A stretch of 64,000 bases of DNA, taken from Antarcticirhabdus aurantiaca. GTDB taxonomy: Bacteria > Pseudomonadota > Alphaproteobacteria > Rhizobiales > Rhizobiaceae. Where the stretch lies: contig NZ_VTOM01000009.1 of assembly GCF_009765365.1 (NCBI RefSeq), positions 124,001-188,000 of the forward strand. The letters run 5' to 3'. This document shows, piece after piece, positions 9,947 through 21,324 of this stretch. The position numbers and the translations under genes are program-made. The notes beneath the pieces are model-generated. The model did no database searches. It saw only the letters and a list, made by a program, of their open reading frames with translations, and had not been told where the DNA came from. How positions within the stretch are numbered: the stretch's first letter is position 1; each line of letters begins with the position of its first letter.

Positions 9947-11926
9947 TCAGATCGCTTTCGCGCCGCGACCCGAAAGGATCCCGTAGCCTTCGATCAACGC
10001 TTCGATCGCCGTCGCGTCCTCGATTTCACGTTTGACTTCAAGCATATGTTGCAAGGTCAGCTCGGTCGGCTCGGTGCCGAGCTGCTCTTCCGCCTGCTTC
10101 AGTTCCCTATGTAAGGATCGGAATCGGTGCTGCAAGTGAAGCGCCTGCCGCACCGCTTCGCGGGCGTCTTCCGGCGCCGCGTCCGCCAGAACCGACCATT
10201 CCCGAACGAGCCGCATGCGCGTCTCCGCCTCGTCGAACAGCCCGATCGCGCCGCGTCGTTGCAGCGCGCTCAGGAGATCGTCGCGGTCGCGCGGCGCTTC
10301 CTCGGCGTAGACGTCGAGCACGACGCTGCGCAGCCGTTCCAGCGTAGCGTCGGCGAGCTCCAGCCCGGCGAAGTAGTCGAACGCTTCTTCGAACAGGACC
10401 GGATGGTTGATGAAGCCGACAACGATGGTGGTTTCCCGCCGGCTCGGCGCGGCCGTGGCCGTGGCCGACTCGGTGCGAGTGAGGCTGGAACGGGCGAGCC
10501 GGTCCGAGACGGCCGCGCGCCGCCCGGCGCCGCCGGGCCCGTGGCCGCCCTGCCCGCCATTCTTCTTCCAGCCGCCGCCTCCGCCGCGGTCGTTCCGGTT
10601 GAAGCCGCCGTCGCGCCGCTGGTTTCCGGCGGCCGGCGCGCCGAAGAAGGCGGACAGGCGCTCATCGACGTCCTGCAGATAATGACGCCGCACGCTCTCG
10701 TCGCCGACCTGTCGCACCAGCGACTTCAAGCGCTTTTCGAGGTCTGCGCGGCGTTCGGGCGTGTCGAAGCTCGCGCCGGCGGTTTCGCGCATCCACAGGA
10801 GATCGGCGAGCGGCCGGGCGCCCTCCAGCACCCGGTTGAACGCTTCCGCGCCGCCATCGCGCACCACGTCGTCCGGGTCCTTGCCGGTCGGCAGCATGAC
10901 GAAGCGCAGCGACTGCCCCGGCTTCAGGAGCGGCAGAGCCACCTCCGCCGCGCGGTGCGCCGCCTTGGTGCCCGCCGCGTCGCCGTCGAAGCACAGGATC
11001 GGCTCGGGCACGCTTTTCCAGAGAAGCTCCAGCTGGCGATCGGTCAGCGCCGTGCCGAGCGGCGCGACGGCGTGCTCGAAGCCGTACTGGTGCAGCATGA
11101 TGGCGTCGACGTAGCCTTCGACGACGAGGAGCGTGCCCGTCTGGCGCGCCGCGCGCCGGGCGCGGGCGATGTTGAAGAGCGTCGAGCCCTTCACGAAGAC
11201 CTCGGTCTCCGGCGAGTTCAAGTACTTGGCCTGCGCGTCCGCGGACATGGCGCGCCCGCCGAAGGCGATGACGCGCTCGCGCGTGTCGAGGATCGGGAAG
11301 ATGATCCGGTCGCGGAAGCGGTCGTAAGAGACGGCCACGTTCTCGTGGATCACCAGTCCCGCCGCCTCGATCTCCGCCTTGCCGACGCCCTTGGAGACGA
11401 GGTGCTCCTTCAAACGATTGCGCGACTCGGGGGCGTAGCCGATGCCGAAGACAGCCTGGGTGGCGGGCGAGAGGCCGCGGTCGCGCAGGTAGGCGCGCGC
11501 CTTGGCGCCGTCGCCCTCCTGAAGCTGGGCACGAAAGAAGTCCGCGGCAATCCGCAGCGCGTCGAAGATCGTCGCGCGCTGCGCTTCGCGCTTCTCCGCC
11601 TCGGGGTCGCGCGCCGGCATCGGCAGGCCCGCCTCGGCCGCCAAGCGCTCGACGGCTTCCGGAAAGGCCATGCCCTCGCAGTCGGTCAGGAAGCGGAACA
11701 CGTCGCCGGACACGCCGCAGCCGAAGCAGTGGTAGCGCCCCTTGACGTCCTCGCAGTGGAAGGACGGCGACCTCTCGCCGTGGAACGGGCAGCAGGCCCA
11801 GTAATCACCCTTGCCGGGCTGTGTCTTTCGGCGGTCCCAGGTGACCCGCCGGCCGATGACGTCCGAGATCTTCACCCGGTCGCGGATGTCGTCGAGAAAG
11901 GACGGGGCGAATCGCATGGTGCGCAT
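9947..11926 (-). CDS. dnaG: DNA primase DnaG
   Basis: Primase that makes RNA primers at the replication fork, 659 residues. The N-terminal CHC2 zinc finger is intact (C46-P-F-H49 and C67-F-G-C70). The Toprim domain follows with LLVVEGYVDAIMLHQYG and CFDGDAAGTKAA, and the C-terminal part holds a Gly/Lys-rich linker before the helicase-binding domain. The first ATG at 11926 has GGAGG 7-8 bases upstream; the second (MRFAPSF) three codons later is the other candidate. It is transcribed divergently from lrgA. Confidence 0.97.
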   Translation of the reverse strand: MRTMRFAPSFLDDIRDRVKISDVIGRRVTWDRRKTQPGKGDYWACCPFHGERSPSFHCEDVKGRYHCFGCGVSGDVFRFLTDCEGMAFPEAVERLAAEAGLPMPARDPEAEKREAQRATIFDALRIAADFFRAQLQEGDGAKARAYLRDRGLSPATQAVFGIGYAPESRNRLKEHLVSKGVGKAEIEAAGLVIHENVAVSYDRFRDRIIFPILDTRERVIAFGGRAMSADAQAKYLNSPETEVFVKGSTLFNIARARRAARQTGTLLVVEGYVDAIMLHQYGFEHAVAPLGTALTDRQLELLWKSVPEPILCFDGDAAGTKAAHRAAEVALPLLKPGQSLRFVMLPTGKDPDDVVRDGGAEAFNRVLEGARPLADLLWMRETAGASFDTPERRADLEKRLKSLVRQVGDESVRRHYLQDVDERLSAFFGAPAAGNQRRDGGFNRNDRGGGGGWKKNGGQGGHGPGGAGRRAAVSDRLARSSLTRTESATATAAPSRRETTIVVGFINHPVLFEEAFDYFAGLELADATLERLRSVVLDVYAEEAPRDRDDLLSALQRRGAIGLFDEAETRMRLVREWSVLADAAPEDAREAVRQALHLQHRFRSLHRELKQAEEQLGTEPTELTLQHMLEVKREIEDATAIEALIEGYGILSGRGAKAI

Positions 11927-12029
11927 TATAACGCCTCCGCCCGGGAAAATGGTTAATCGCGTCGCGCCGCCTTGCCTCGGCGGGGCACGGGCGGTCTATC
12001 TCTACGGCCTCGGCCCCGGAGATCCGCCC

Positions 12030-12383
12030 ATGCTGCCCGCCCTCACCGCCATCCTGCTATGTCAGCTCGCGGGCGAGACGATCGCCGCCGCGACGGGCCT
12101 GCCCCTGCCGGGCCCGGTGATCGGCATGGCGATCCTGTTCCTCGTCCTCCTGCTGCGCGGCTCCGTTCCGACCGATCTCGGCCAGGTCGGCGGCGCGCTC
12201 CTCGCCAACCTGTCGCTGCTCTTCGTCCCGGCCGGCGTCGGCATCATGACCCACGCGGCCCGGCTCGAAGCGGAGGCGCTCCCGCTCGGCGCAACGCTCG
12301 TTCTCTCGACGCTCGCGACGATCGCCGTCACCGGCCTCGTCATGAACAGGCTCGGCCGGACGGGGAGGCGAACCGATGGGTGA
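12030..12383 (+). CDS. lrgA: CidA/LrgA family holin-like protein
   Basis: 117-residue membrane protein with four hydrophobic segments, matching the CidA/LrgA family (LCQLAGETIAAATGLPLPGP, LGQVGGALLANLSLLFVPAG). Members are described as holin/antiholin-like proteins or as part of a metabolite (pyruvate/lactate or glycolate) exporter with LrgB. ATG 12030 is used because the family starts here; the longer frame upstream overlaps dnaG. It overlaps lrgB by 8 bases, so the two are translationally coupled. Confidence 0.85.
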   Translation: MLPALTAILLCQLAGETIAAATGLPLPGPVIGMAILFLVLLLRGSVPTDLGQVGGALLANLSLLFVPAGVGIMTHAARLEAEALPLGATLVLSTLATIAVTGLVMNRLGRTGRRTDG

Positions 12384-13095
12384 GCGGCTTTCCGACATCT
12401 GGGTCTATCTCGCGGCCAGTCCTCTCCTCGCCCTGACGATGACGCTCGTCGCCTTTCAGGCCGCGAGCTGGATCCACGTCAAGGCGGGCCGTCCCGCCCT
12501 CCTCAACCCGGTGCTTCTGACGGTCGCCGCCGTCGTCGCCGTCCTCGTCCTCACCGGTACGAGCTACGAGACCTATTTCGAGGGCGCGCAGTTCATCCAC
12601 TTCCTGCTCGGCCCGGCGACGGTCGCGCTCGCCATCCCGCTCTATCGGCAGTTCGAGCGCGTGAAGCGCTCCGCCTTCGCCGTCGCGGCCAGCCTCCTCG
12701 CGGGCTCGCTCTCGGCGATCCTCGCCTCGCTCGGTGCCGGCCTCGTCTTCGGGGTCGATGCGGCGTCGCTCGTCAGCCTCGCGCCGAAGTCCGCGACCGC
12801 GCCCGTCGCGATGGGAATCGCCGAGAAGCTGGGCGGCCTGCCCTCCCTGACGGCCGTCTTCGTGATCCTCACCGGCATTCTCGGCGCCTCGCTCGGGCCG
12901 CCGCTGCTCTCGCTCCTGCGCGTCCGCGACGAGGCGGCGCGGGGCCTTGCCATCGGCACGGCCTCGCACGGCATCGGCACCGCCCGGGCGCTGCAGGACA
13001 GCGAGGTGGCGGGCGCCTTTTCGGGGTTGGCGATGGGCCTCAACGCCCTGGCCACCGCCCTTCTCGTGCCGATCGTCTGGGCGCTGCTATTCTAG
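12376..13095 (+). CDS. lrgB: LrgB/CidB family membrane protein
   Basis: 239-residue polytopic membrane protein of the LrgB family. The typical stretches LLGPATVALAIPLYRQ, LAPKSATAPVAMGIAEKLGG and GTASHGIGTARAL are all present. It acts with LrgA in the inner membrane; proposed roles are control of murein hydrolase release or export of small carboxylates. It starts inside the end of lrgA (ATGGGTGA overlap) and its stop overlaps the convergent RibD-like gene. Confidence 0.88.
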   Translation: MGERLSDIWVYLAASPLLALTMTLVAFQAASWIHVKAGRPALLNPVLLTVAAVVAVLVLTGTSYETYFEGAQFIHFLLGPATVALAIPLYRQFERVKRSAFAVAASLLAGSLSAILASLGAGLVFGVDAASLVSLAPKSATAPVAMGIAEKLGGLPSLTAVFVILTGILGASLGPPLLSLLRVRDEAARGLAIGTASHGIGTARALQDSEVAGAFSGLAMGLNALATALLVPIVWALLF

Positions 13096-13806
13096 CGGCG
13101 TGTCCGGCCCCGGCGCCTTCAGCCGGTCGTTCAGCACCTTGTAGCGCAGCCACACCACGCCCTTGTCTCGCTGCGTGACGGACTGGAGCTCCAGCGGGCG
13201 CGAGCCCGCCCAGGCGCCGGACACGTCGAAGAGCGAGGGCGCCTTCGCCCGTCCGTCCGTGACCGGCACGACGGCGACGGACAACTCGTCGACGAGCCCG
13301 GCATTCATCAGGGAGCCGTTGACGCCGCCGCCGCCCTCGACGAGCAGGCGCTCGATGCCGAGCTCGCGATTGAGCGTCTCGAGGACGGCGGCGAAGTCGA
13401 TCTCGTCATCGCCGCCGAAGACGTAGGAGACGCCGGTCTTTTGCAGGAAGGCGAGATAGTCGTCGGACACCTGCCGCGACAGGATCGCGATCACCGGCTC
13501 GCCGTCGATCGCGCCGCTCTTCCAGGCGATCCGGCCGGATCGGTCGACGGCGACGGCGTAGCTCTTGGCGCCCTTTCCCTCGAACCAGTCGGTCCGCTCG
13601 ACGGGGCCGGTGGCCAGCCCCTTCTCCCATTCGCCCTCGCCGTCGAAATCGCGCTCGATGGTCACGCGGCCGACGAGCCAGGCGTCACCCGCGATCTCGT
13701 CGTGGATCGTCTCGAAGATCGAGGAGGGATCGTCGATCGCCCAGCCCTCCGTGCGGACGCGGCCGTCGATCGAGATCATCATGTGGCAGAGGACGTGGGG
13801 TTTCAT
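13087..13806 (-). CDS. RibD C-terminal-domain (dihydrofolate-reductase-like) oxidoreductase
   Basis: 239-residue stand-alone RibD_C/DHFR-fold protein: HVLCHMMISIDGRV at the start, GDAWLVGRVT, and IERLLVEGGGGVNGSLMNAG near 160. In RibD this domain reduces the ribosylamino-pyrimidine with NADPH, but single-domain members act on varied pterin or flavin-like substrates, so the role is open. The start at 13806 matches the family; an in-frame ATG at 13851 would add 15 Arg-rich residues. Its stop overlaps the lrgB stop by 9 bases. Confidence 0.75.
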   Translation of the reverse strand: MKPHVLCHMMISIDGRVRTEGWAIDDPSSIFETIHDEIAGDAWLVGRVTIERDFDGEGEWEKGLATGPVERTDWFEGKGAKSYAVAVDRSGRIAWKSGAIDGEPVIAILSRQVSDDYLAFLQKTGVSYVFGGDDEIDFAAVLETLNRELGIERLLVEGGGGVNGSLMNAGLVDELSVAVVPVTDGRAKAPSLFDVSGAWAGSRPLELQSVTQRDKGVVWLRYKVLNDRLKAPGPDTPLE

Positions 13807-13850
13807 CGGGGCTCGCTTCGCGCGTCTCGGAAGCGGTTGGAAGCCGGACA

Positions 13851-13874
13851 AGGCGCCGGGGGTTCCCGGCGCCT
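13851..13874 (-). terminator. Hairpin after yqeY
   Basis: AGGCGCCGGG-GGTT-CCCGGCGCCT is a perfect 10-bp stem starting 7 bases after the yqeY stop on the minus strand. No T-tract follows, so it may be a weak or Rho-assisted terminator or only an attenuator between yqeY and the RibD-like gene. Confidence 0.45.
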
Positions 13875-13880
13875 CGATGA

Positions 13881-14330
13881 TCAGCGCAGCAGTTCCTTCA
13901 CGACGCCGCTCGCCCGGGCGAAGTCCATCTGCCCGGCATAGCGCTCCTTGAGCGCGCTCATGCAGCGGCCGACGTCGCGCAGTCCCTGGGCGTTGGTGTC
14001 GGCCACGACCTGCCGGCAGGCCGCCTCGACCGCGTTCGGGTCGAGCTGCGCAGGCAGGAACTCCTCGATGATCGCGATCTCCTCGCGCTCCTGCGCGGCG
14101 AGTTCGGCGCGGCCGTTGTCCTCGTAGATCTTGGCCGATTCCTGCCGCTGCTTCACCATCTTGGTGAGGACCTGGCGGATCTCGTCGTCGGTCAAGGGGT
14201 CCTTGCCCGCGCCGCGCTGGGCGATGTCGCGATCCTTGATGGCGGCGGTGATCAGGCGCAACGTGCCCATCCGAAGCTTGTCCTGCGCCTTGATGGCCTG
14301 GTTGAGGGCCTCGGTGAAGATTTCACGCAT
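13881..14330 (-). CDS. yqeY: GatB/YqeY domain protein
   Basis: 149-residue YqeY protein, related to the tRNA-binding tail of GatB amidotransferase. The family start MREIFTEALNQAIKAQDKLR, the middle YEDNGRAELAAQEREEIAII and LPAQL, and the C-terminal end MDFARASGVVKELL are all typical. A role in tRNA-dependent amidation or tRNA stability is suspected but untested. It is divergent from carA. The 305-bp gap 14331-14635 must hold both promoters; apart from an A-tract right at the yqeY start and GC-rich sequence, nothing clear is seen in it. Confidence 0.88.
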   Translation of the reverse strand: MREIFTEALNQAIKAQDKLRMGTLRLITAAIKDRDIAQRGAGKDPLTDDEIRQVLTKMVKQRQESAKIYEDNGRAELAAQEREEIAIIEEFLPAQLDPNAVEAACRQVVADTNAQGLRDVGRCMSALKERYAGQMDFARASGVVKELLR

Positions 14331-14635
14331 GGAAGCGACTTTCCGAAAAAATACGAGACGGCGCGGCGCGCGGGTTCTCCCCGCCGCCCGCGCCGCTTGG
14401 GCGCGAGGGTAGACCGGATCGAGCTGTCGCGAAACGGGAGGGAGGCGGCCCGCGGGGCGCCGCGCCGCATATGGGAATTCGTTGATCGCGGCTCAAGCGG
14501 CTTGCATCGGCGGCCCGGCGCGGCGATATGGAGCCTTCAGCGAACCCATGCACCGCCGACACCCCGGACCGAGCCGCGCCTGCCGCGCACCTCGTCCCGG
14601 ATCTCGGCCGCGCGACGATGTTGAGGAGCCGAGCC

Positions 14636-15820
14636 ATGACCGAGGGCTGGACCAGACGAATTCCCACCGCCCTGCTCGTTCTCGCGGACGGCACCGTGAT
14701 CGAGGGCGACGGGCTCGGCGCCGAGGGCGCCGTCGAGGGCGAGGTCTGCTTCAACACCTCGCTCACGGGCTACCAGGAGATCCTGACCGATCCGTCCTAC
14801 GCCAAGCAGATCGTCACCTTCACCTTCCCCCACATCGGCAATGTGGGCGCGAACGAGGAGGACAGAGAGGATCTGGCTCCGGACGGCAGCGCCCGCGCCG
14901 TCGGCGCGATCTTCCGCGCCGAGGTGTCGGAGCCCTCCAACTACCGGTCGGTCGCCCATCTCGACGCCTGGCTGAAGAGCCACAACGTCGTGGCCCTCTC
15001 CGGCATCGACACGCGCGCCCTCACCGTTCTGATCCGCGAGAAGGGCATGCCCAATGCCGTGATCGCGCACAATGCCGAAGGCAAGTTCGACGTCGAGGCG
15101 TTGAAGGCCCGCGCGGCCGCCTGGGGCGGCATCGTCGGGCTCGATCTCGCCAAGGAGGCGACCGGCGGCGAAGGCACGATCTGGAACGAGACGCCCTGGG
15201 CCTGGGGCGCCGGCTACGGCGCCGGTCAGGACCCGCGCTACACGATCGTCGCCATCGACTACGGCACGAAGCGCAACATCCTACGCCTCATGGCGGGCGG
15301 CGGCGCCAAGGTCGTGCTCGTGCCACCGACTGCGACGGCCGACGAGATCCTGTCGCACAAGCCGGACGGCGTCTTCCTGTCCAACGGTCCCGGCGACCCG
15401 GCGGCGACGGGCGAATACGCCGTGCCGGCGATCCGCGGCGTGATCGACGCGGGCGTGCCGACCTTCGGCATCTGCCTCGGCCACCAGATGCTGGCGCTGG
15501 CGCTCGGCGGCCGCACCGAGAAGATGCACCAGGGCCATCACGGGGCGAACCACCCGGTGAAGGACTTCACCACCGGCAAGGTCGAGATCGTCTCGATGAA
15601 CCACGGCTTCGCCGTTGCGGCCGACTCGCTGCCGGAGGGCGTCGAGGAGACTCATCGCTCGCTGTTCGACGGCACCAATTGCGGCCTGCGCCTCAAGAAC
15701 AAGCCGGTCTTCTCCGTGCAGCACCATCCCGAGGCCTCCCCCGGCCCGCAGGACTCGCACTACCTCTTCAAGCGCTTCTTCGACCTCATCGACGAGCACA
15801 AGGCCGAAACCGCCGCCTGA
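14636..15820 (+). CDS. carA: Carbamoyl-phosphate synthase small subunit
   Basis: Glutaminase subunit of carbamoyl-phosphate synthase, 394 residues, which supplies ammonia from glutamine to CarB for arginine and pyrimidine synthesis. The N-terminal small-chain domain begins TALLVLADGTVIEG. The class I glutamine amidotransferase domain has the nucleophile Cys280 in GICLGHQ and the His/Glu pair in HHPEASPG. The start at 14636 follows GAGGAG; the in-frame ATGs at 14618 and 14528 would add non-conserved residues. carB lies 950 bp downstream on the same strand, interrupted by a terminator and a small regulator module. Confidence 0.97.
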   Translation: MTEGWTRRIPTALLVLADGTVIEGDGLGAEGAVEGEVCFNTSLTGYQEILTDPSYAKQIVTFTFPHIGNVGANEEDREDLAPDGSARAVGAIFRAEVSEPSNYRSVAHLDAWLKSHNVVALSGIDTRALTVLIREKGMPNAVIAHNAEGKFDVEALKARAAAWGGIVGLDLAKEATGGEGTIWNETPWAWGAGYGAGQDPRYTIVAIDYGTKRNILRLMAGGGAKVVLVPPTATADEILSHKPDGVFLSNGPGDPAATGEYAVPAIRGVIDAGVPTFGICLGHQMLALALGGRTEKMHQGHHGANHPVKDFTTGKVEIVSMNHGFAVAADSLPEGVEETHRSLFDGTNCGLRLKNKPVFSVQHHPEASPGPQDSHYLFKRFFDLIDEHKAETAA

Positions 15821-15844
15821 AGGCTTTCGAACCGCAGACATGAC

Positions 15845-15886
15845 AAGGGCGCCGGACGGATGACGTTCGGCGCCCTTTTCAGTTTT
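15845..15886 (+). terminator. carA terminator
   Basis: AAGGGCGCCG pairs with CGGCGCCCTT over a 13-base loop and is followed by TTCAGTTTT, 25 bases after the carA stop. It separates carA transcription from carB. Confidence 0.8.
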
Positions 15887-15910
15887 CGCCCCCCGAGGAA
15901 CGGGGATGGC

Positions 15911-16048
15911 TCATGCGCTGCGGAACAGGAGGGCCAGCCGCTTCACGAAGCTGCGGAAGCCGCAGCTGAAGGTTGCGTGACGATGAAGGTCGTCCCGATC
16001 CCGGTCTGCGCCGACCGCCGAGCGGGCAATGACGATATCTGCGAGCAT
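15911..16048 (-). CDS. Small ORF (45 residues) of unknown function
   Basis: Starts at ATG 16048 behind a good ribosome site (TGAGGAG, 9 bases before the ATG) and ends at TGA 15911-15913. The product, starting MLADIVIARSAVGADRD and ending SFVKRLALLFRSA, has a basic amphipathic C-terminus and one Cys. It is not recognised as any family. A promoter with a palindromic site in its spacer lies about 85 bases upstream, and an XRE regulator is encoded divergently, so it may be a regulated small protein. It is too short for standard ORF listing; coding status is inferred from the ribosome site and promoter. Confidence 0.5.
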   Translation of the reverse strand: MLADIVIARSAVGADRDRDDLHRHATFSCGFRSFVKRLALLFRSA

Positions 16049-16123
16049 GGCGTGAACTCCTCAACTGACTGGACCGAAAACCTCGTCCGCTGTCCAAAAA
16101 CGACGCCCCGCCATAACCTTGGG

Positions 16124-16184
16124 GCACTTCCGATGATATGTGCACTTCGTGCGCATTTGCAAGGAGATTTGGCGCACTTTGTGC
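16124..16184 (-). promoter_or_regulatory. Promoter with palindromic operators upstream of the small ORF
   Basis: On the minus strand TTGCAA (16162-16157), an 18-base spacer and TATCAT (16138-16133) form a good sigma-70 promoter in an AT-rich patch. The spacer contains the palindrome GCAC-TTC-GTGC (16142-16152). A second copy, GCAC-TTT-GTGC, lies at 16174-16184, exactly 32 bases (three helix turns) away, and a half copy GCACTTC starts at 16124. This arrangement is what a dimeric repressor would need; the XRE protein encoded at 16329 is the obvious candidate. The rest of the 280-bp gap to the XRE gene shows nothing clear. Confidence 0.55.
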
Positions 16185-16328
16185 GGCTTGTTGACGCGAT
16201 TCGCTCAGCCGGCTTCAGGAGGGCCCAACCCGCGCGAAATTGACGCCGGCCAACCACTCATTGTAGGTCCTCGGGCTTGACCGAATCTGAAACGGTGCGA
16301 CCCTGCGGGCGATTCGAAGGCGCGATCG

Positions 16329-16619
16329 ATGAATGCCGACTCGTTCAAGGCCTGGCGGAAATCGCTCGGGCTGAAGCAGAAGGACGCGGCCGAGAAGCTA
16401 GGCCTGAAAAAGCGCGTCATCCAGTACTACGAGAAGGGTCATCGCGACGGGAAGGACATCGAGATCCCGAAGACCGTGGAGCTCGCCTGCCTCGCGCTCG
16501 CCTTGGGGTTCGAGTCCTATGACGGCCAGCCCCTGCGCGGTTCGACCCTCCTGATCCCGGCGCAGGGCACCCTCGCCGACAATCGCCCCGAGCCGGAGCA
16601 TGCCGCGCGCGAGGCCTGA
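16329..16619 (+). CDS. XRE-family helix-turn-helix regulator
   Basis: 96-residue DNA-binding protein with one N-terminal HTH (residues about 4-37: FKAWRKSLGLKQKDAAEKLG, KKRVIQYYEKG) of the Cro/C1 type, and a short tail with no recognised domain. No membrane segment or partner toxin is visible. It lies between carA and carB and is divergent from the 45-residue small ORF, whose promoter carries paired palindromes. It most likely represses that promoter and perhaps its own; this is inference from position. Confidence 0.8.
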   Translation: MNADSFKAWRKSLGLKQKDAAEKLGLKKRVIQYYEKGHRDGKDIEIPKTVELACLALALGFESYDGQPLRGSTLLIPAQGTLADNRPEPEHAAREA

Positions 16620-16770
16620 CCTCGGCCGCTCACTTTCGGGGTTCCGTCGCCGGGCACGCTTGCCTATAAGGCGCCTCTAGCCAGACAGACGAAGCCGAAC
16701 GCGCCGGACAGCGGCCGGGGTCATGCCCCGCGCCGCCGACAGGCGCAGGCGAAGACGCGCGAGAACCCGC

Positions 16771-20202
<3,432 letters not shown>

Positions 20203-20265
20203 TCCTGTGATCGTCTTGGGCTCTGCTGACGATCGGAGTCGAGCGTCGAGCCCGAACCTGCGGCA

Positions 20266-20303
20266 GGCCTCGGACGATCGCGTCCGGGGCCGGCTTTCTT
20301 TTT
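20266..20303 (+). terminator. carB terminator
   Basis: GGCCTCGGAC and GTCCGGGGCC form a 10-bp stem (one G-U pair) around GATCGC, followed by GGCTTTCTTTTT. It lies 63 bases after the carB stop. Confidence 0.8.
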
Positions 20304-20386
20304 AGCATCGGCCGAACTCGATCGGCTGCGACAACGTGAAGGGAGGCGGCCGGCGCATCAGCCGGCCGACCGGAAAGGTGGAGACC

Positions 20387-20860
20387 ATGGAAAAGGTCCC
20401 GATGACCGAGAGGGGTTACGCGGAGCTCAAGGAAGAGCTGCGCCGGCGCCAGCAGGAAGAGCGGCCGCGCATCATCCAGGCCATCGCCGAGGCGCGCGCC
20501 CACGGAGACCTTTCCGAGAACGCCGAGTACCACGCCGCCAAGGAATCGCAGAGCCTGAACGAGGGCCGCATCTCCGAGCTGGAGGACCTGACGGCCCGCG
20601 CCGAGGTCATCGACGTGTCGAAACTGTCCGGCGACCGGATCAAGTTCGGCGCGACGGTGAAGCTCGTCGACGAGGACACCGAGGAGGAAAGGACCTACCA
20701 GATCGTCGGCGATCAGGAAGCCGACGTGAAGAAGGGCCGCATCTCCATTTCCTCGCCCATCGCCCGCGCCCTCATCGGCAAGGGCGAAGGCGACACGGTC
20801 GAGGTGGCCGCTCCCGGCGGCGCCCGCTCCTACGAGGTGATCCAGGTCCGCTGGGCCTGA
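20387..20860 (+). CDS. greA: Transcription elongation factor GreA
   Basis: 157-residue GreA, which rescues backtracked RNA polymerase by stimulating transcript cleavage through the secondary channel. The N-terminal coiled coil carries the acidic tip motif [14 protein letters not shown] (about residues 40-53), and the C-terminal FKBP-like domain ends [15 protein letters not shown] 20387 is chosen because [17 protein letters not shown] is the family start and GGTGGAG precedes it. It follows carB, a common order in this group, but has a terminator in between. The HD gene begins 23 bp downstream. Confidence 0.95.
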   Translation: MEKVPMTERGYAELKEELRRRQQEERPRIIQAIAEARAHGDLSENAEYHAAKESQSLNEGRISELEDLTARAEVIDVSKLSGDRIKFGATVKLVDEDTEEERTYQIVGDQEADVKKGRISISSPIARALIGKGEGDTVEVAAPGGARSYEVIQVRWA

Positions 20861-20883
20861 GCACGGTTCTTCGGGGAGCAACG

Positions 20884-21324
20884 ATGGCGACGTTCGAACG
20901 GGCGCTCGCGCTGGCGCGCGAGGCCCATGCCGGCCAGATCGACAAGGCCGGCGCGCCCTACATCGCGCATGTCGAGCGTGTCGCGGCCGGCGTCCACCGG
21001 CCGGACGAGAAGATCGTCGCCATCCTCCACGATGTCGTCGAGGACAACCCGGACTGGACCGTCGAGCGCCTGTCGGCGGAAGGCTTCTCCGACCGCATCG
21101 TGGCGGCCGTCGACGCGCTGACCAGGCGGGAGGGCGAGGACTATTTCGACTTCGTCCGGCGGGCGATGGCCGATCCCCTCGCCCGTCCCGTCAAGCGCGC
21201 CGACCTTCTCGACAACCTCGACAAGACCCGGCTGTCCGCCGTGACGCCCGAGGCCGAGGCGCGCATGGAGCGCTATCGACGGGCCCTCGCCATGATCGAC
21301 GAGGCCGGGGCGCCGAAGGCGTGA
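20884..21324 (+). CDS. HD-domain phosphohydrolase (SpoT/MESH1-like)
   Basis: 146-residue single HD domain. The order H29, H49-D50 (AILHDVVEDN) and a later Asp (ADLLDNLD) fits metal-dependent hydrolases related to the (p)ppGpp hydrolase domain of SpoT. A ppGpp or nucleotide hydrolase role is possible but not proven; no synthetase domain is present. GGGGAGC precedes the ATG. Its TGA overlaps the GTG start of the next gene, so it is co-translated with the glycosyltransferase. Confidence 0.75.
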   Translation: MATFERALALAREAHAGQIDKAGAPYIAHVERVAAGVHRPDEKIVAILHDVVEDNPDWTVERLSAEGFSDRIVAAVDALTRREGEDYFDFVRRAMADPLARPVKRADLLDNLDKTRLSAVTPEAEARMERYRRALAMIDEAGAPKA

